Positions 47,521 through 56,854 are shown, counted from the first letter of the stretch. The stretch: 64,000 bases of DNA from Mycetohabitans endofungorum (GCF_002927045.1 NZ_PRDW01000004.1:186001-250000), one strand, 5' to 3'. The notes: generated by a model not told the origin, from the letters alone. A program made the numbers and translations.

Positions 47521-48462
47521 ATGCGTTACTGTCGCTCCCGTCGCGCGCTGCTGCGTGCCTGTGCAATGCTCCCGTGGATGCCGACGCTGGCAGCGTGCGC
47601 GGCGCAAGGACCGAGCGCCTCGGCGCCGGGGCCATCTATGTTGCGAGGGCCGGCCACATTGCAAAGACCAGCCGCGTTGCAACTCGAAGCGCTTGCGGTA
47701 CTGGAGGCGCGCATGAGCGGGCGCCTCGGGGTTTGCGCGATCGACACGGGTAGCGGTGCGCGGCTCGTGCACCGTGCAGAGGAGCGTTTCCCGTTCTGCA
47801 GTACGTTCAAGGCGGTGCTTGCGGCAGCCGTACTGGCCCGCAGCGGGGATACGCCCGATTGGTTGTCGCAGCGCGTTCGGTATGGCTCGGCTGATGTGGT
47901 CAGTTATTCGCCGATCAGCGGGCAACATGTCGGCGCCGGAATGCGCATTGACGAAATGTGCGCGGCAACGCTGCAGTACAGTGATAATACGGCAGCGAAT
48001 CAGTTGATGAAGGTCCTTGGCGGAATTGATGCGGTAACAGCATTTGCCCGTTCAGTGGGCGATGCTACCTTCCGGCTGGATCGCTGGGAGCCGGAGTTGA
48101 ACACAGCGATACCTGGGGACGTGCGCGACACGTCGACGCCGGCGGCGATGGCGGACACGCTGCGTGCGGTGATGCTGGGCAATGTGTTGCGTCCGTGGCA
48201 GCAGCAGCGATTGCAGCAATGGATGCTGGGCAATCGCACAGGCGACAAGCGAATCCGTGCCGGCGTGACCGCGCAGTGGCGCGTTGCCGACAAGACGGGT
48301 ACCGGGGAGTACGGCACTACCAACGACATCGGGGTCCTTTGGCCGCCCGGACGGGCGCCGATTGTGCTGTCCATCTATTTCACCCAGCCGCAGCAGGATG
48401 CACCGGCGCGCGACGAGGCGATCGAGCACGCCACGCGTATCGTGGTTGACGCGCTGAGTTGA
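47521..48462 (+). CDS. Class A beta-lactamase (PenA-like)
   Basis: 313 aa with a lipoprotein-like signal (CAMLPWMPTLAAC). Active-site motifs: Ser94 in RFPFCSTFKAVL (S-x-x-K, with a Cys before the Ser as in Burkholderia PenA), YSDN, the omega loop RWEPELN (E-x-x-L-N) and DKTGTGEYGTTND. All catalytic residues are intact, so penicillin and cephalosporin hydrolysis is expected. AAAGGAAAG leads the ATG. No penR-like LysR gene is adjacent. It follows the copper oxidase after about 100 bp with a weak hairpin. Confidence 0.95.
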   Translation: MRYCRSRRALLRACAMLPWMPTLAACAAQGPSASAPGPSMLRGPATLQRPAALQLEALAVLEARMSGRLGVCAIDTGSGARLVHRAEERFPFCSTFKAVLAAAVLARSGDTPDWLSQRVRYGSADVVSYSPISGQHVGAGMRIDEMCAATLQYSDNTAANQLMKVLGGIDAVTAFARSVGDATFRLDRWEPELNTAIPGDVRDTSTPAAMADTLRAVMLGNVLRPWQQQRLQQWMLGNRTGDKRIRAGVTAQWRVADKTGTGEYGTTNDIGVLWPPGRAPIVLSIYFTQPQQDAPARDEAIEHATRIVVDALS

Positions 48463-48497
48463 AGGCGTACCCCGGCGAGCCGCCATTCGGAGCGCTC

Positions 48498-48803
48498 GTG
48501 AACGAGACTTTGTCGGATATGCCACCAGGCGCCCAATTGGGCAGCCAGCTCAGGCGTTGGCGGGCGCTGCATCGCATCAAGCAGGCGCATGCTGCCGAGC
48601 TGTTCGGTGTCAGCCAGTCGACGATTTCTCGCTGGGAGGCGGGCTTACAACCAATGGAGTTGGCCGAGCAGCGGCACGTGGCGCATACATTGTCGGCGCG
48701 GCTCGAGTATGGGCGCCGGTACACGAGCACCCATCCGTTCTTCGCCGAGATACGGCAAGTGCTTGATAGCGAGACGCTCGCACGGATCACGCAACCGTGG
48801 TGA
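48498..48803 (+). CDS. XRE-family helix-turn-helix protein
   Basis: 101 aa with one Cro/CI-type helix-turn-helix: LGSQLRRWRALHRIKQAHAA followed by ELFGVSQSTISRWEAGL. The remaining 50 residues (YGRRYTSTHPFFAEIRQVLD) show no known domain. GGAG before the GTG at 48498 favours this start over a TTG at 48459 that overlaps the beta-lactamase stop. Its target is unknown; it may be co-transcribed with the beta-lactamase. Confidence 0.75.
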   Translation: MNETLSDMPPGAQLGSQLRRWRALHRIKQAHAAELFGVSQSTISRWEAGLQPMELAEQRHVAHTLSARLEYGRRYTSTHPFFAEIRQVLDSETLARITQPW

Positions 48804-48832
48804 ACCATCGTTGTGCACTCGTGCCTGCTGTG

Positions 48833-49078
48833 CTAGAGCGCGTCCTCCGCGCCGACGTGCCGTTGCGGCGGTGTGTGGGTGGCCTTCAGCCGGCGCGCTG
48901 CGGCTAGCAGCGACTGGCCGGTTGGCGTCAGCATCGGGCGGCGATGGCCTTCGGCGAGCTCTTCCAACTCGACGAGTTGCCGCTCGAGCAGCGTGTCCAG
49001 TTCAGCACGGTTCATGTCGATCTGCTCCGGTGCGTTGCGGATCAGCATCAACGTGGCGAATTCGTGTGGGCTCAGCAT
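48833..49078 (-). CDS. Small hypothetical protein downstream of the Hsp20 genes
   Basis: 81 aa, starting MLSPHEFATLMLIRNAPEQI and ending in HRRPMLTPTGQSLLAAARRL plus a polar tail. The LTPTGQSLL segment resembles the wing of small winged-helix proteins. GGAGACGAAG before the ATG at 49078 gives a better start than the ATG at 49099. It points the same way as the two Hsp20 genes, 168 bp downstream of them. Confidence 0.6.
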   Translation of the reverse strand: MLSPHEFATLMLIRNAPEQIDMNRAELDTLLERQLVELEELAEGHRRPMLTPTGQSLLAAARRLKATHTPPQRHVGAEDAL

Positions 49079-49245
49079 CTTCGTCTCCAAATCGTTCATG
49101 AGGCTGCGATCCTGTCGCCTAGGATCACAAGATAAAGCGGCGAGATGACAGGCCGATGGCAGCGGCCGCCCAGCGCCCCAGCGCGATTACGCATCGGGGC
49201 GCGGGCTGTCGAGCGGACACCGGTCCGCTCGATCACTGACGGTGT

Positions 49246-49665
49246 TCAGCCGATGCTGACGTCGATCCGGCGGGGCTTGGCCTCGTCGCGGCGTGGGATG
49301 GTCAGCTTCAGCACGCCGTCGCGCAACTGCGCGTCGCTGCGTGATGCATCCAGATCCGCACCCAGCGCGAACGTGCGGGCGAAATGCGGATCGCGCAATT
49401 CGGCGTGCTGGACTCGCAAGCCGGTGGGCGTCGGCACGACGGCCTCGGCCTCGATCGACAGTGTGCTGTCCTGCACGCTCACGCAAAGCTTGTCGCGTGG
49501 CACGCCGGGCAGGTCGACCAGTAGCGTGACGCCGTTGCGGTCCTCGAAAATATCCACGGCCGGCGCCACTGTCGTGCGGCGTGGTTGCGGCGCCGTTGCG
49601 TTTTGTGCGGCGACGCTGGCGTCCTGTTGGGTGGGACGTTCGACCAGTTCGGTGGTGTTGCTCAT
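49246..49665 (-). CDS. Small heat-shock protein (Hsp20), second of pair
   Basis: 139-aa alpha-crystallin-domain chaperone: AVDIFEDRNGVTLLVDLPGV, then KLCVSVQDSTLSIEAEA and GVLKLTIPRRDEAKPRRIDV. The N-terminal arm is short and polar. CAGGAG before the ATG at 49665 sets the start. It follows the other Hsp20 gene by 37 bp, so both share one heat-shock transcript. Class A/B-like pairs of this sort often co-assemble. Confidence 0.93.
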   Translation of the reverse strand: MSNTTELVERPTQQDASVAAQNATAPQPRRTTVAPAVDIFEDRNGVTLLVDLPGVPRDKLCVSVQDSTLSIEAEAVVPTPTGLRVQHAELRDPHFARTFALGADLDASRSDAQLRDGVLKLTIPRRDEAKPRRIDVSIG

Positions 49666-49702
49666 GGTGTGCTCCTGGTTTGCGTCAATGCGGGTCAATA
49701 GG

Positions 49703-50143
49703 TCATTGCACTGTGATCGATCGCGGCTTAGATGCCTCGAGCTTGCCGATGGTCACGCTCAGGCAGCCGTTCACATAGCGCGCCTGGACCTTGTCTGGAT
49801 CGGCCTGGTGCGGCAATTCGATGATGCGGCGGAACGTGCCGCTGAAACGCTCCTGCAGATAGGTCCGCGTGTCGTCGGGACGCTCCGGTTGCACGCGCTT
49901 GCGCTCGCCGCTGAGGATCAGCAAGCCGTTGTCGATCGACACATCGATCTGCGCCGGATCGAGTCCGGGGGCGAATGCGACAATCTCGATCGACTCGTCC
50001 GTGCTGCCGATGTTGACCGCCGGGAATGTCCCGACGCGCGACGCGCGCAAGCTAGTCGGCATGTTGGCGAACAGGTTCGCGACCTGCCGTTGTAGACGAT
50101 CGATGTCGTTGAAGATGTCTGTGCTAAAAAACAAATCACTCAT
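49703..50143 (-). CDS. Small heat-shock protein (Hsp20), first of pair
   Basis: 146-aa ATP-independent holdase. It starts MSDLFFSTDIFNDIDRLQRQ; the alpha-crystallin domain runs from FPAVNIGSTDESIEIVAFAP to ARYVNGCLSVTIGKLEASKP. GAAGGAG before the ATG at 50143 fixes the start. The open frame extending to 50293 is leader. It lies about 135 bp below a sigma-32-type promoter and upstream of a second Hsp20 gene. Confidence 0.93.
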   Translation of the reverse strand: MSDLFFSTDIFNDIDRLQRQVANLFANMPTSLRASRVGTFPAVNIGSTDESIEIVAFAPGLDPAQIDVSIDNGLLILSGERKRVQPERPDDTRTYLQERFSGTFRRIIELPHQADPDKVQARYVNGCLSVTIGKLEASKPRSITVQ

Positions 50144-50276
50144 GGTTTGCTCCTTCGATCCTTCGTCGAAGGGGCGAACCGGGCTACGCGCTCCAGCCCG
50201 CCCGTCAACGCTGGATCCGTCGACAAACAAATCGAAACACGCAGCGCGTAATACGCGACTGCCCAAGTGATTCATA

Positions 50277-50304
50277 ACATAGTTCTGCCACACGAAATTT
50301 CAAG
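50277..50304 (-). promoter_or_regulatory. Sigma-32-type heat-shock promoter for the Hsp20 pair
   Basis: On the minus strand a perfect -35 CTTGAAA (50298-50304) is followed after 13 bp by AACTATGT (50277-50284), which matches the -10 CCCCATNT at its ATNT end. The spacing fits RpoH promoters. It points at the two Hsp20 genes. Confidence 0.6.
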
Positions 50305-50498
50305 AGGAGGCGGTTGATGCAGGCGCAGGTTGGTGTTGGATCAGCGGCAAGTTGGCGGTAAGCAAATTGGCGGTAAGTCAGTGGTAAGTCGGCGGGGCCG
50401 GCGACACGGCGTGCCCCCGGTACACGCAGCATCCGAGCCGACGTGCGATCGCCGCCTATTTTGGTACGATTCAGTCTTTCATCGAACGGTAGCCGACT

Positions 50499-53147
50499 GT
50501 GAGACGCACGGACATTGCCCCGCTGCGCGCGTGGTGCGCCGCCCTGCTGGACCGCATGGGGCCGCACGCCACGAGGCTCTGGCGGCGTGCGCGGCATCCG
50601 GGTCGGTGCAACCTGGCCTGGGTGGCCGCGGTGGTGCCTGCCGCGATGGCACTGTACGTGCTGATCCTGGCGCCGTTCACGCCCGGCATCGGCGATATCC
50701 GTAAGGCGAAGGTCGAGCAACCGGCGCAGGTATTGTCCGCGGACGGCAAGTTGCTGGCCCAGTTCAAGCCGTCCAATCGTGAATGGGTCGCTTTGTCCGA
50801 CATCTCGCCGCACGTACTCGATGCGTTGATTGCGACGGAGGACCATCGGTTCTATCAGCATCACGGCTTGGATTGGCGACGCACGGCAGCGGCGGCCGCA
50901 CAGACGTTTTCCGGCGACCGGCAAGGCGGCTCGACCCTCACGCAGCAGCTTGCCCGCAATCTGTACCCGGATGAAATCGGGCGGGCGCCCACGCTCACGC
51001 GCAAAATCAAGGAGGCGATTACCGCCTTGAAGATCGAGGCCGTGTACACGAAAGCCGAGATCCTGGAAACCTATCTGAACACCGTCCCATTCCTGTACAA
51101 CGCGTATGGGATCGAGATGGCGGCCCGCACCTATTTCGACAAGCCAGCCAGCGAATTGGATGTGTTGCAAAGTGCGACGCTGGTCGGCATGCTCAAAGGC
51201 AACAGCTACTACAACCCGGTCATCAACCCGGAGCGCGCGTTACAGCGGCGCAACACGGTGCTCGCGCAGATGGTCAAGTACGGCAAGTTGACGCCGAAGG
51301 CGTACGAATCGCTTGCGCGTCGGCCGTTACGGCTGGATTTCGAGCGGCAGGTCGAGCCGCCTGGCCCCGCTCCCCATTTTGCGCAGCAATTGCGCAAATG
51401 GCTGATCGCGTGGGCGGATCGCCACGACTACAATATCTACTCCGACGGCTTGGTCGTGCGCACAACCATCGATTCGCGGCTGCAGGCGATAGCCACGCAA
51501 TCCGTCGTGCTGCACGGCAATCAATTACAAACCATTGCCAACGCTGCTTGGTCGAGCGCTTCGGCGTGCGTGGGCAGTCACGATTTCGTACAGACCTTCG
51601 TGCGCGACACGCCGGATTACCGGGCGGCGCTCGACGCGGGGTTGACGAGCCAGCAGGCGCTGAAACGGCTGCTGGCCGATCGCGGTTTCATGCAGGCGCT
51701 GTGTGACGAGAAAACACGTGTACAGGCGGACTTTGTCGCACTCGATCCGCGCGATGGCGCAATCAAAGCATGGGTAGGCAGCCGCGATTTCAACAAGGAT
51801 CCATTCGACCACGTGCAACAGGCGCGGCGGCAACCCGGCTCAACGTTTAAGCCGTTCGTCTATGCCGTCGCGTTCGAGCAGGGCGCTCGTGCCGACGATA
51901 CGATTGTCGACCAGCCAGTGTCGATCGCGCTGGAGGGAGGCGAAATCTGGCGTCCCGCCGATGACATCCCGCCCAGTGGACAGCCCATGACGCTGCGCGA
52001 CGCTCTGGCGTACTCGCGCAATCGTATCACCGCTCAATTGATGCAATCGGTCGGGCCCGCGAAGGTGGCCAAGCTTGCCCAGGCGATGGGCGTGCGCGAC
52101 AGCATGCTGAACCCTGTGCCGTCGCTGGCGCTCGGCACGAGTCCCGTCACGCTCAAGGAGATGGTGTCCGCATACAGTACCATCGCCGATGGCGGCCGCT
52201 ATGTGCGGCCGATGATGGTCACCCGTATCGAGGACCGGGATGGCAACGTGCTGGCGCAACTCGCGCCGGATGCAGGCAAGCAGGTGCTGCCTGCCGAGGT
52301 CGCATGGACGTTGCTCGACGTGATGCGGGGCGTGATCGATCGGGGCACCGGTACCGCGATCCGCACCCGCTTCGGCATTCGCGCGGACGTAGCCGGCAAG
52401 ATGGGCACGACGCAAGACAACGCGGATGGCTGGTTCATCCTGATGCACCCGCAATTGGTCGCCGGCGCGTGGGTTGGCTTCAATGACAGCCGTGTAACAC
52501 TGCGCAGCGATTACTGGGGGCAGGGCGCGCATAGTGCGCTGCCGATCGTTGGCGATTTTTATCAGCGTGCGCTGCGCGCGCGGCTGATCGATCCGCGCCT
52601 GCGGTTCGCGAGCGAGCCGCCGCCCGGTATTGTGCAGCGCACGCTCGCGCAGGTTCGTGCCTGGCTCGCGCAAGTGTTTCCTGCGACGCACCAGGCCGAG
52701 CCCCCAGCGCCGCCGCGCCGGGCGCCGCGACGGATCGAACCGTCAGCGGGTGAGGTTGTCGTGCCGCCGCCGGCGAGCGGCGTCGCCGTGGACGGCGCGA
52801 ACATGGGGCTGCCGGCGGGCGCGCCGGTATCATCGGCGGCATCCGTCGCGTCGGCCTCGTCGGCCGTGTCGGCCAGCGTGCCGCCGACATCGACGCCGGG
52901 TTCGACGTCCGAGGTGCCCGTCGCGCTTGCTGCGTCGCCGGCGGCGGCTTCTAGGGCGCCGGGTGCAGCGGCGTCGGTCGGCTCTGGCGGCGCAGCCGGC
53001 AGTCCGGCCACGTCGCTCGGCCCGTCGTCGCCGGAACCGGCTGCCTCGCGCGGCGTACCCCCGTTCGGCAATGACGTGCCGTGGGCGCCGACGCCAAGCC
53101 CTGATGCAATGGATTCGGATGCCGTCGGCCCACGCGCCGGCGAGTAA
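50499..53147 (+). CDS. Bifunctional penicillin-binding protein (PBP1A-like) with altered KTG motif
   Basis: 882 aa. One membrane helix at residues 41-60, a GT51 glycosyltransferase domain (catalytic Glu114 in ATEDHRFYQHHGLDWR, GGSTLTQQLARNLY), then a transpeptidase domain with nucleophile Ser448 in PGSTFKPF and Ser506 in YSRNRI. The third motif, normally KTG, reads Lys634-Met-Gly in GKMGTTQDNADGWF. The last 170 or so residues are a low-complexity Ala/Pro/Ser tail. Polymerises and crosslinks peptidoglycan; transpeptidase activity is uncertain because of the Met. Confidence 0.9.
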   Translation: MRRTDIAPLRAWCAALLDRMGPHATRLWRRARHPGRCNLAWVAAVVPAAMALYVLILAPFTPGIGDIRKAKVEQPAQVLSADGKLLAQFKPSNREWVALSDISPHVLDALIATEDHRFYQHHGLDWRRTAAAAAQTFSGDRQGGSTLTQQLARNLYPDEIGRAPTLTRKIKEAITALKIEAVYTKAEILETYLNTVPFLYNAYGIEMAARTYFDKPASELDVLQSATLVGMLKGNSYYNPVINPERALQRRNTVLAQMVKYGKLTPKAYESLARRPLRLDFERQVEPPGPAPHFAQQLRKWLIAWADRHDYNIYSDGLVVRTTIDSRLQAIATQSVVLHGNQLQTIANAAWSSASACVGSHDFVQTFVRDTPDYRAALDAGLTSQQALKRLLADRGFMQALCDEKTRVQADFVALDPRDGAIKAWVGSRDFNKDPFDHVQQARRQPGSTFKPFVYAVAFEQGARADDTIVDQPVSIALEGGEIWRPADDIPPSGQPMTLRDALAYSRNRITAQLMQSVGPAKVAKLAQAMGVRDSMLNPVPSLALGTSPVTLKEMVSAYSTIADGGRYVRPMMVTRIEDRDGNVLAQLAPDAGKQVLPAEVAWTLLDVMRGVIDRGTGTAIRTRFGIRADVAGKMGTTQDNADGWFILMHPQLVAGAWVGFNDSRVTLRSDYWGQGAHSALPIVGDFYQRALRARLIDPRLRFASEPPPGIVQRTLAQVRAWLAQVFPATHQAEPPAPPRRAPRRIEPSAGEVVVPPPASGVAVDGANMGLPAGAPVSSAASVASASSAVSASVPPTSTPGSTSEVPVALAASPAAASRAPGAAASVGSGGAAGSPATSLGPSSPEPAASRGVPPFGNDVPWAPTPSPDAMDSDAVGPRAGE

Positions 53148-53206
53148 AGCGCCTGCGCCGCCGAGCATCGACGTGCCGATGTCGGGCAGGGGATATCGAA
53201 CGGCGA

Positions 53207-53362
53207 GCGCTGGCGCATTGCGATAAAAAGCGCAGGCATCAACCAGAAGAACATAAACATCCAGGCGCTATAGCCCGCGGCGTCACCGGCGAGCCGCACG
53301 CCGATGGCGTCAATCACGGTGTAGACGGCGATCATTGCGAAGTCATTCGTGTAGCTGGTCAT
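53207..53362 (-). pseudogene. Relic of a DMT/EamA transporter
   Basis: The minus strand reads [40 protein letters not shown] and LMPALFIAMRQR, then loses homology. The YTVxDxxGVRxAG-x-YxAW pattern is that of an EamA repeat. Only about 52 residues (less than a fifth of a transporter) remain, between the PBP gene and the flavin oxidoreductase. The rest of 53148-53568 holds no gene. Confidence 0.5.
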
Positions 53363-53568
53363 CGATGTCTCGGCTCGATCATGTCGAAGCCCGGGTTCTC
53401 GATACAGTCGATACAACGGATCTGTTTTGGCGATGGGTTGCATCTTGCATTTTCATTGGATCGCCGGCGGCTGAGCCCGTATGCTACGAACATGCCCTTC
53501 CGGCGTCCGTGCTGCCGGACGCACCGATCTGGCCAGGCATTGGCACGATCCGCCACCAGGAGACCACC

Positions 53569-54663
53569 ATGAACCCTTCGCCTTCTTCACCGAACACCGG
53601 CGATGCTCGAAGCCGTGCGGCCGTGTTCTGCAGCCAATTTGGACTGTCGGCGCCGATCCTGCTAGCGCCGATGGCCGGCGCGTGCCCGCCGGCATTGTCG
53701 ATTGCCGTGGCCAATGCAGGCGGCATGGGTGCCATGGGGGCACTGCTGACGCCACCGGAAGGTATCGTGCAATGGGCCGACGCGTTTCGCCGCGGCAGCA
53801 CCGGGCGCTTCCAATTGAATCTATGGATTCCCGATCCGCCGCCTGAACGCGACCGGGACAACGAGCAGCGCGTGCGCGCATTTCTGGCGCAGTGGGGGCC
53901 TGGCGTGCCCGAGTCAGCAGGCGAGGCGGTGCCACCGGATTTCGCCGCGCAATGCGACGCGCTGATCGAGGCGCGGCCGGAGGTCGTCACCTCGATCATG
54001 GGGGTATTTCCGCCCGCGTACGTGAAGCGCTTGAAGGACCACGGCATTGCCTGGTTCGCGACGGTCACGACGCTGGACGAAGCCCGCGAGGCACAGGCAG
54101 CGGGAGCCGATGCGATCATTGCGCAAGGCTTCGAGGCGGGGGGTCACCGTGGCGCGTTCGATGCGGCCCGGGCGGAACGGCAGGCCGTTGGCCTGTTTGC
54201 GCTGTTGCCTCGCCTGGCTGACCACATTCGCGTACCGTTGATCGCCGCCGGCGGTATCGGCGATGGCCGCACGTTGGCGGCCGCGCTGATCCTCGGGGCG
54301 AGCGCGGTGCAAATCGGTACTGCCTTCCTGCGTTGCCCGGAGGCGGCGCTGAACTCCGCATGGGCGGACGCGCTGGACGGGTTGGAGCCGGAAGACACCG
54401 TACCGACGCGCGCGTTCACCGGCCGCCTCGGCCGTTCGGTGGCGACCGATTACGTGCTTGCAGCGGCGGCGCCGGATGCCCCGCATCCGGCGCCGTATCC
54501 GGTACAGCGCGCGCTTACCGCATCGATGAAAGAGGCCGGCGCAGCGGCGCGCGACTATCACCGAATGCAGGTATGGGCCGGGCAGGCTGCTGCAATGGCG
54601 CGAGCGGTCCCCGCGGCCGACATGGTGCGCGGCGCGTGGGCTGGCGCACAGCGCTATTTATAA
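53569..54663 (+). CDS. Nitronate monooxygenase-family flavin oxidoreductase
   Basis: 364-aa FMN-dependent TIM-barrel enzyme of the NPD/2-nitropropane dioxygenase family. It starts [20 protein letters not shown], has the FMN-phosphate segments [39 protein letters not shown] and [16 protein letters not shown]. These are class signatures; the catalytic His is expected in GGHRG. CAGGAG before the ATG at 53569 sets the start. Oxidises nitronates or reduces quinones in known members. Confidence 0.88.
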   Translation: MNPSPSSPNTGDARSRAAVFCSQFGLSAPILLAPMAGACPPALSIAVANAGGMGAMGALLTPPEGIVQWADAFRRGSTGRFQLNLWIPDPPPERDRDNEQRVRAFLAQWGPGVPESAGEAVPPDFAAQCDALIEARPEVVTSIMGVFPPAYVKRLKDHGIAWFATVTTLDEAREAQAAGADAIIAQGFEAGGHRGAFDAARAERQAVGLFALLPRLADHIRVPLIAAGGIGDGRTLAAALILGASAVQIGTAFLRCPEAALNSAWADALDGLEPEDTVPTRAFTGRLGRSVATDYVLAAAAPDAPHPAPYPVQRALTASMKEAGAAARDYHRMQVWAGQAAAMARAVPAADMVRGAWAGAQRYL

Positions 54664-54713
54664 ATAGTGCGCTCGTCACCGGCGGCTCGGCAAGCGCCGG
54701 GTGGTAGTCCAGT

Positions 54714-55190
54714 GGAGAGTCGTGGTCGATCTCGATCGAGTTCTGGGTGTCGTCGATGCTGCTTTTCCCGATCGCGCGACAGAGGTCGGCGTGGCTTGCG
54801 CTGGGGCTTGCGTTCGCGGCGTGGGCATTCTTCTTCGCGCTGCACGGTCCAAACCTGCTGACGCAGTCGGACTATACGCGCTACGTGAACTTCGGCGTCA
54901 TGCGCGGTATTGGCGGGATGCTGTTCGGCAACCTGTTGTTCCGGTTGAGCTCGACGCCTGTCGCATCGAGCCTGCGCCTCTTGAGCGCCCAGCCGGTTCA
55001 GGTGGCGCTTGTTGCGGTCGTGGGATGGGCCGTCTTCTATCAGGACGGCCACGCGTGGTTAGACGTGTCGATTATTCTGGCGTTCGACTGCGTTGTGCTG
55101 CTCATGGATGGAGGGAGGGAGCGGTATCGGGCGCATCTTCTCGCAGACGATCACTTCTCCGGGAGCGTCAGGCGCACCTTCCGCTCCTGA
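54714..55190 (+). pseudogene. N-terminally truncated acyltransferase-3 (OafA-like) gene
   Basis: One frame reads ESWSISIEFWVSSMLLFPIA, close to the SWSISxEFWxYxLFP signature of membrane acyltransferase-3 enzymes, and goes on with FALHGPNLLTQSDYTRYVNF, GMLFGNLLFRLSSTPVASSL and two more hydrophobic segments. The first half with the catalytic RxxR/His region is missing, and a stop precedes the motif. It is a relic of a surface-polysaccharide acyltransferase. It starts about 50 bp after the flavin enzyme. Confidence 0.65.
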
Positions 55191-55534
55191 AGATATGCCA
55201 TTGAGTATGACGCCCGCACCGGTATGTACCACTTTCCATGCCTTCGCCAGGTGCGATGCCGGCTCGCGCCTGCGATGCATCAATGCCCACTTTCGCTCAT
55301 GATCCGGCAATGTTCGTGGACGGCGCGACGTCTGCTTCGGCCCGCCGCAGTAGCGCAATACGTGTCGACTCCCGAACCTGATCTTCAGCTTTGTTCTAAA
55401 CGCCACGAGAATCAATTCGGACGTTGTTCATAGCGACTATCACGAACAGACAGACCTGTATTGTCGAGTGTTAATAGCGATGCGGCCAGCGCGCCTGTGG
55501 TGATCACCGTTCTCTTCATCGATCAGGAGAAGCA
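55191..55534. other. Intergenic region before the chitinase
   Basis: No gene is supported here. A minus-strand open frame (55059-55415) overlaps the acyltransferase relic but has no recognisable domain. The last 100 bp are expected to hold the chitinase promoter; I see no convincing consensus. An AGGAGAAGC ribosome site lies just before 55535. Confidence 0.4.
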
Positions 55535-56743
55535 ATGAAAAAGCACCTGTTGAAAGCGATAGCCCTGTCAGCCATGAGCGTTGGTCTCTGCGGGCAGGCG
55601 TTTGGCGAAGGCGTGTATGCGCCTTATGTCGACATGACGGCATGGCCCACGCCCTCGCTGGACGAGATCGGCGTGCAGCAAGGGATCCAGCAGTTCACGA
55701 TGGCGTTCGTGTTGTCCGGCGGCAACCAATGCGTGCCGTCGTGGGGCGGCGTGCAGCCGATTGGGCGCGGCCAGACGTCGGATTTGCTGACTTCCATCGC
55801 CAAGTCGATCAACAATTATCGGGCCAAGGGTGGTGAGGTGTCGATTTCGTTCGGTGGCCAAGCTGGCATGCCGTTGATGCAGGCATGCAGCAGCGCGTCA
55901 GCATTGGCCGCGGCGTATCAGACGGTGATCGATACGTATTCGTTGACGCATATCGACTTCGATATCGAAGGTGCAGCGCAAACGGACAGCGCGGCGCTGA
56001 CGCGCAATTTCCGGGCGGTACGGCAACTGCAGCACACGATGCGCACCAACGGCAAGACACTGCATGTGACGTTGACCCTCCCGGTGATGCCATCGGGGCT
56101 TACCGCCGATGGCTTGCGCGTACTTAACGCAGCACTGGACAATGGTGTGACGCTGGACACGGTCAACATCATGGCAATGGATTATGGCAATGGCACAACT
56201 GACATGGGCGCGGCGGCGAAGCGGGCTGCCACGTTGGTCTACGCGCAGTTGGATGCGGCGTACAAGGCGGCGGGCAGCACGAAGACCGACGCCCAATTAT
56301 GGCAAATGATCGGCGTGACGCCGATGATCGGCAAGAACGACGTGCAAGGCGAGACGTTCTCGCTGGCAGACGCAAAGGCGCTGCTCGATAAGGCTCGCTC
56401 GGATGGTATCGGACTGCTCAGCAACTGGTCGATTGGCCGGGACAAGGCTTGCGCGAGCAATGGCGGTGGCGCATCGCCCAGTTGTTCCGGCGTCTCGCAG
56501 CAACCGTATGCATTCACGCAGGTGTTCCGGCAATTGAAGGGGCACTGGGGCGCTGGCGTGACGCAGGATCCGTCATATGGTGGTGGCTCGAATGGTGGTA
56601 AACCGGTGCCAGGTGCGCAATGGTCCAGCTCGCAGATCTATACAACCGGGATGACCGTCAAGTACCACGGCGTGACGTATCGCGCAAAGTGGTGGACGCA
56701 AGGCGACGTGCCGGGCCAGTCGGAGGTGTGGGCGAAGGTTTGA
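55535..56743 (+). CDS. Secreted GH18 chitinase with chitin-binding module
   Basis: 402 aa. Signal peptide (KAIALSAMSVGLCGQAFGEG), GH18 catalytic domain with the DxxDxDxE-type motif LTHIDFDIEGAAQ (catalytic Glu), NIMAMDYGNGTTDMG and LLSNWSIGRDKAC, a Gly/Ser linker, then a C-terminal CBM5/12 module (AQWSSSQIYTTGMTVKYHGV, TYRAKWWTQGDVPG). Hydrolyses chitin outside the cell. In Burkholderia rhizoxinica a secreted chitinase of this type is known to be needed for entry into the host fungus; equivalence here is inferred. Confidence 0.95.
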   Translation: MKKHLLKAIALSAMSVGLCGQAFGEGVYAPYVDMTAWPTPSLDEIGVQQGIQQFTMAFVLSGGNQCVPSWGGVQPIGRGQTSDLLTSIAKSINNYRAKGGEVSISFGGQAGMPLMQACSSASALAAAYQTVIDTYSLTHIDFDIEGAAQTDSAALTRNFRAVRQLQHTMRTNGKTLHVTLTLPVMPSGLTADGLRVLNAALDNGVTLDTVNIMAMDYGNGTTDMGAAAKRAATLVYAQLDAAYKAAGSTKTDAQLWQMIGVTPMIGKNDVQGETFSLADAKALLDKARSDGIGLLSNWSIGRDKACASNGGGASPSCSGVSQQPYAFTQVFRQLKGHWGAGVTQDPSYGGGSNGGKPVPGAQWSSSQIYTTGMTVKYHGVTYRAKWWTQGDVPGQSEVWAKV

Positions 56744-56854
56744 GCATGCCACTGTTGCGGCCCGCGCAACCGAGCTATCGTACACGCTCGATCTCGGTGT
56801 GCACGGTGGGAGACGGCGACGGGCCGGTGATTCGGAGGACAGTGCCAGCAACGT

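Noticed and set aside
55059-55415. 118-codon minus-strand open frame before the chitinase
   Set aside because: It overlaps the acyltransferase relic antisense and has no recognisable domain or good ribosome site.
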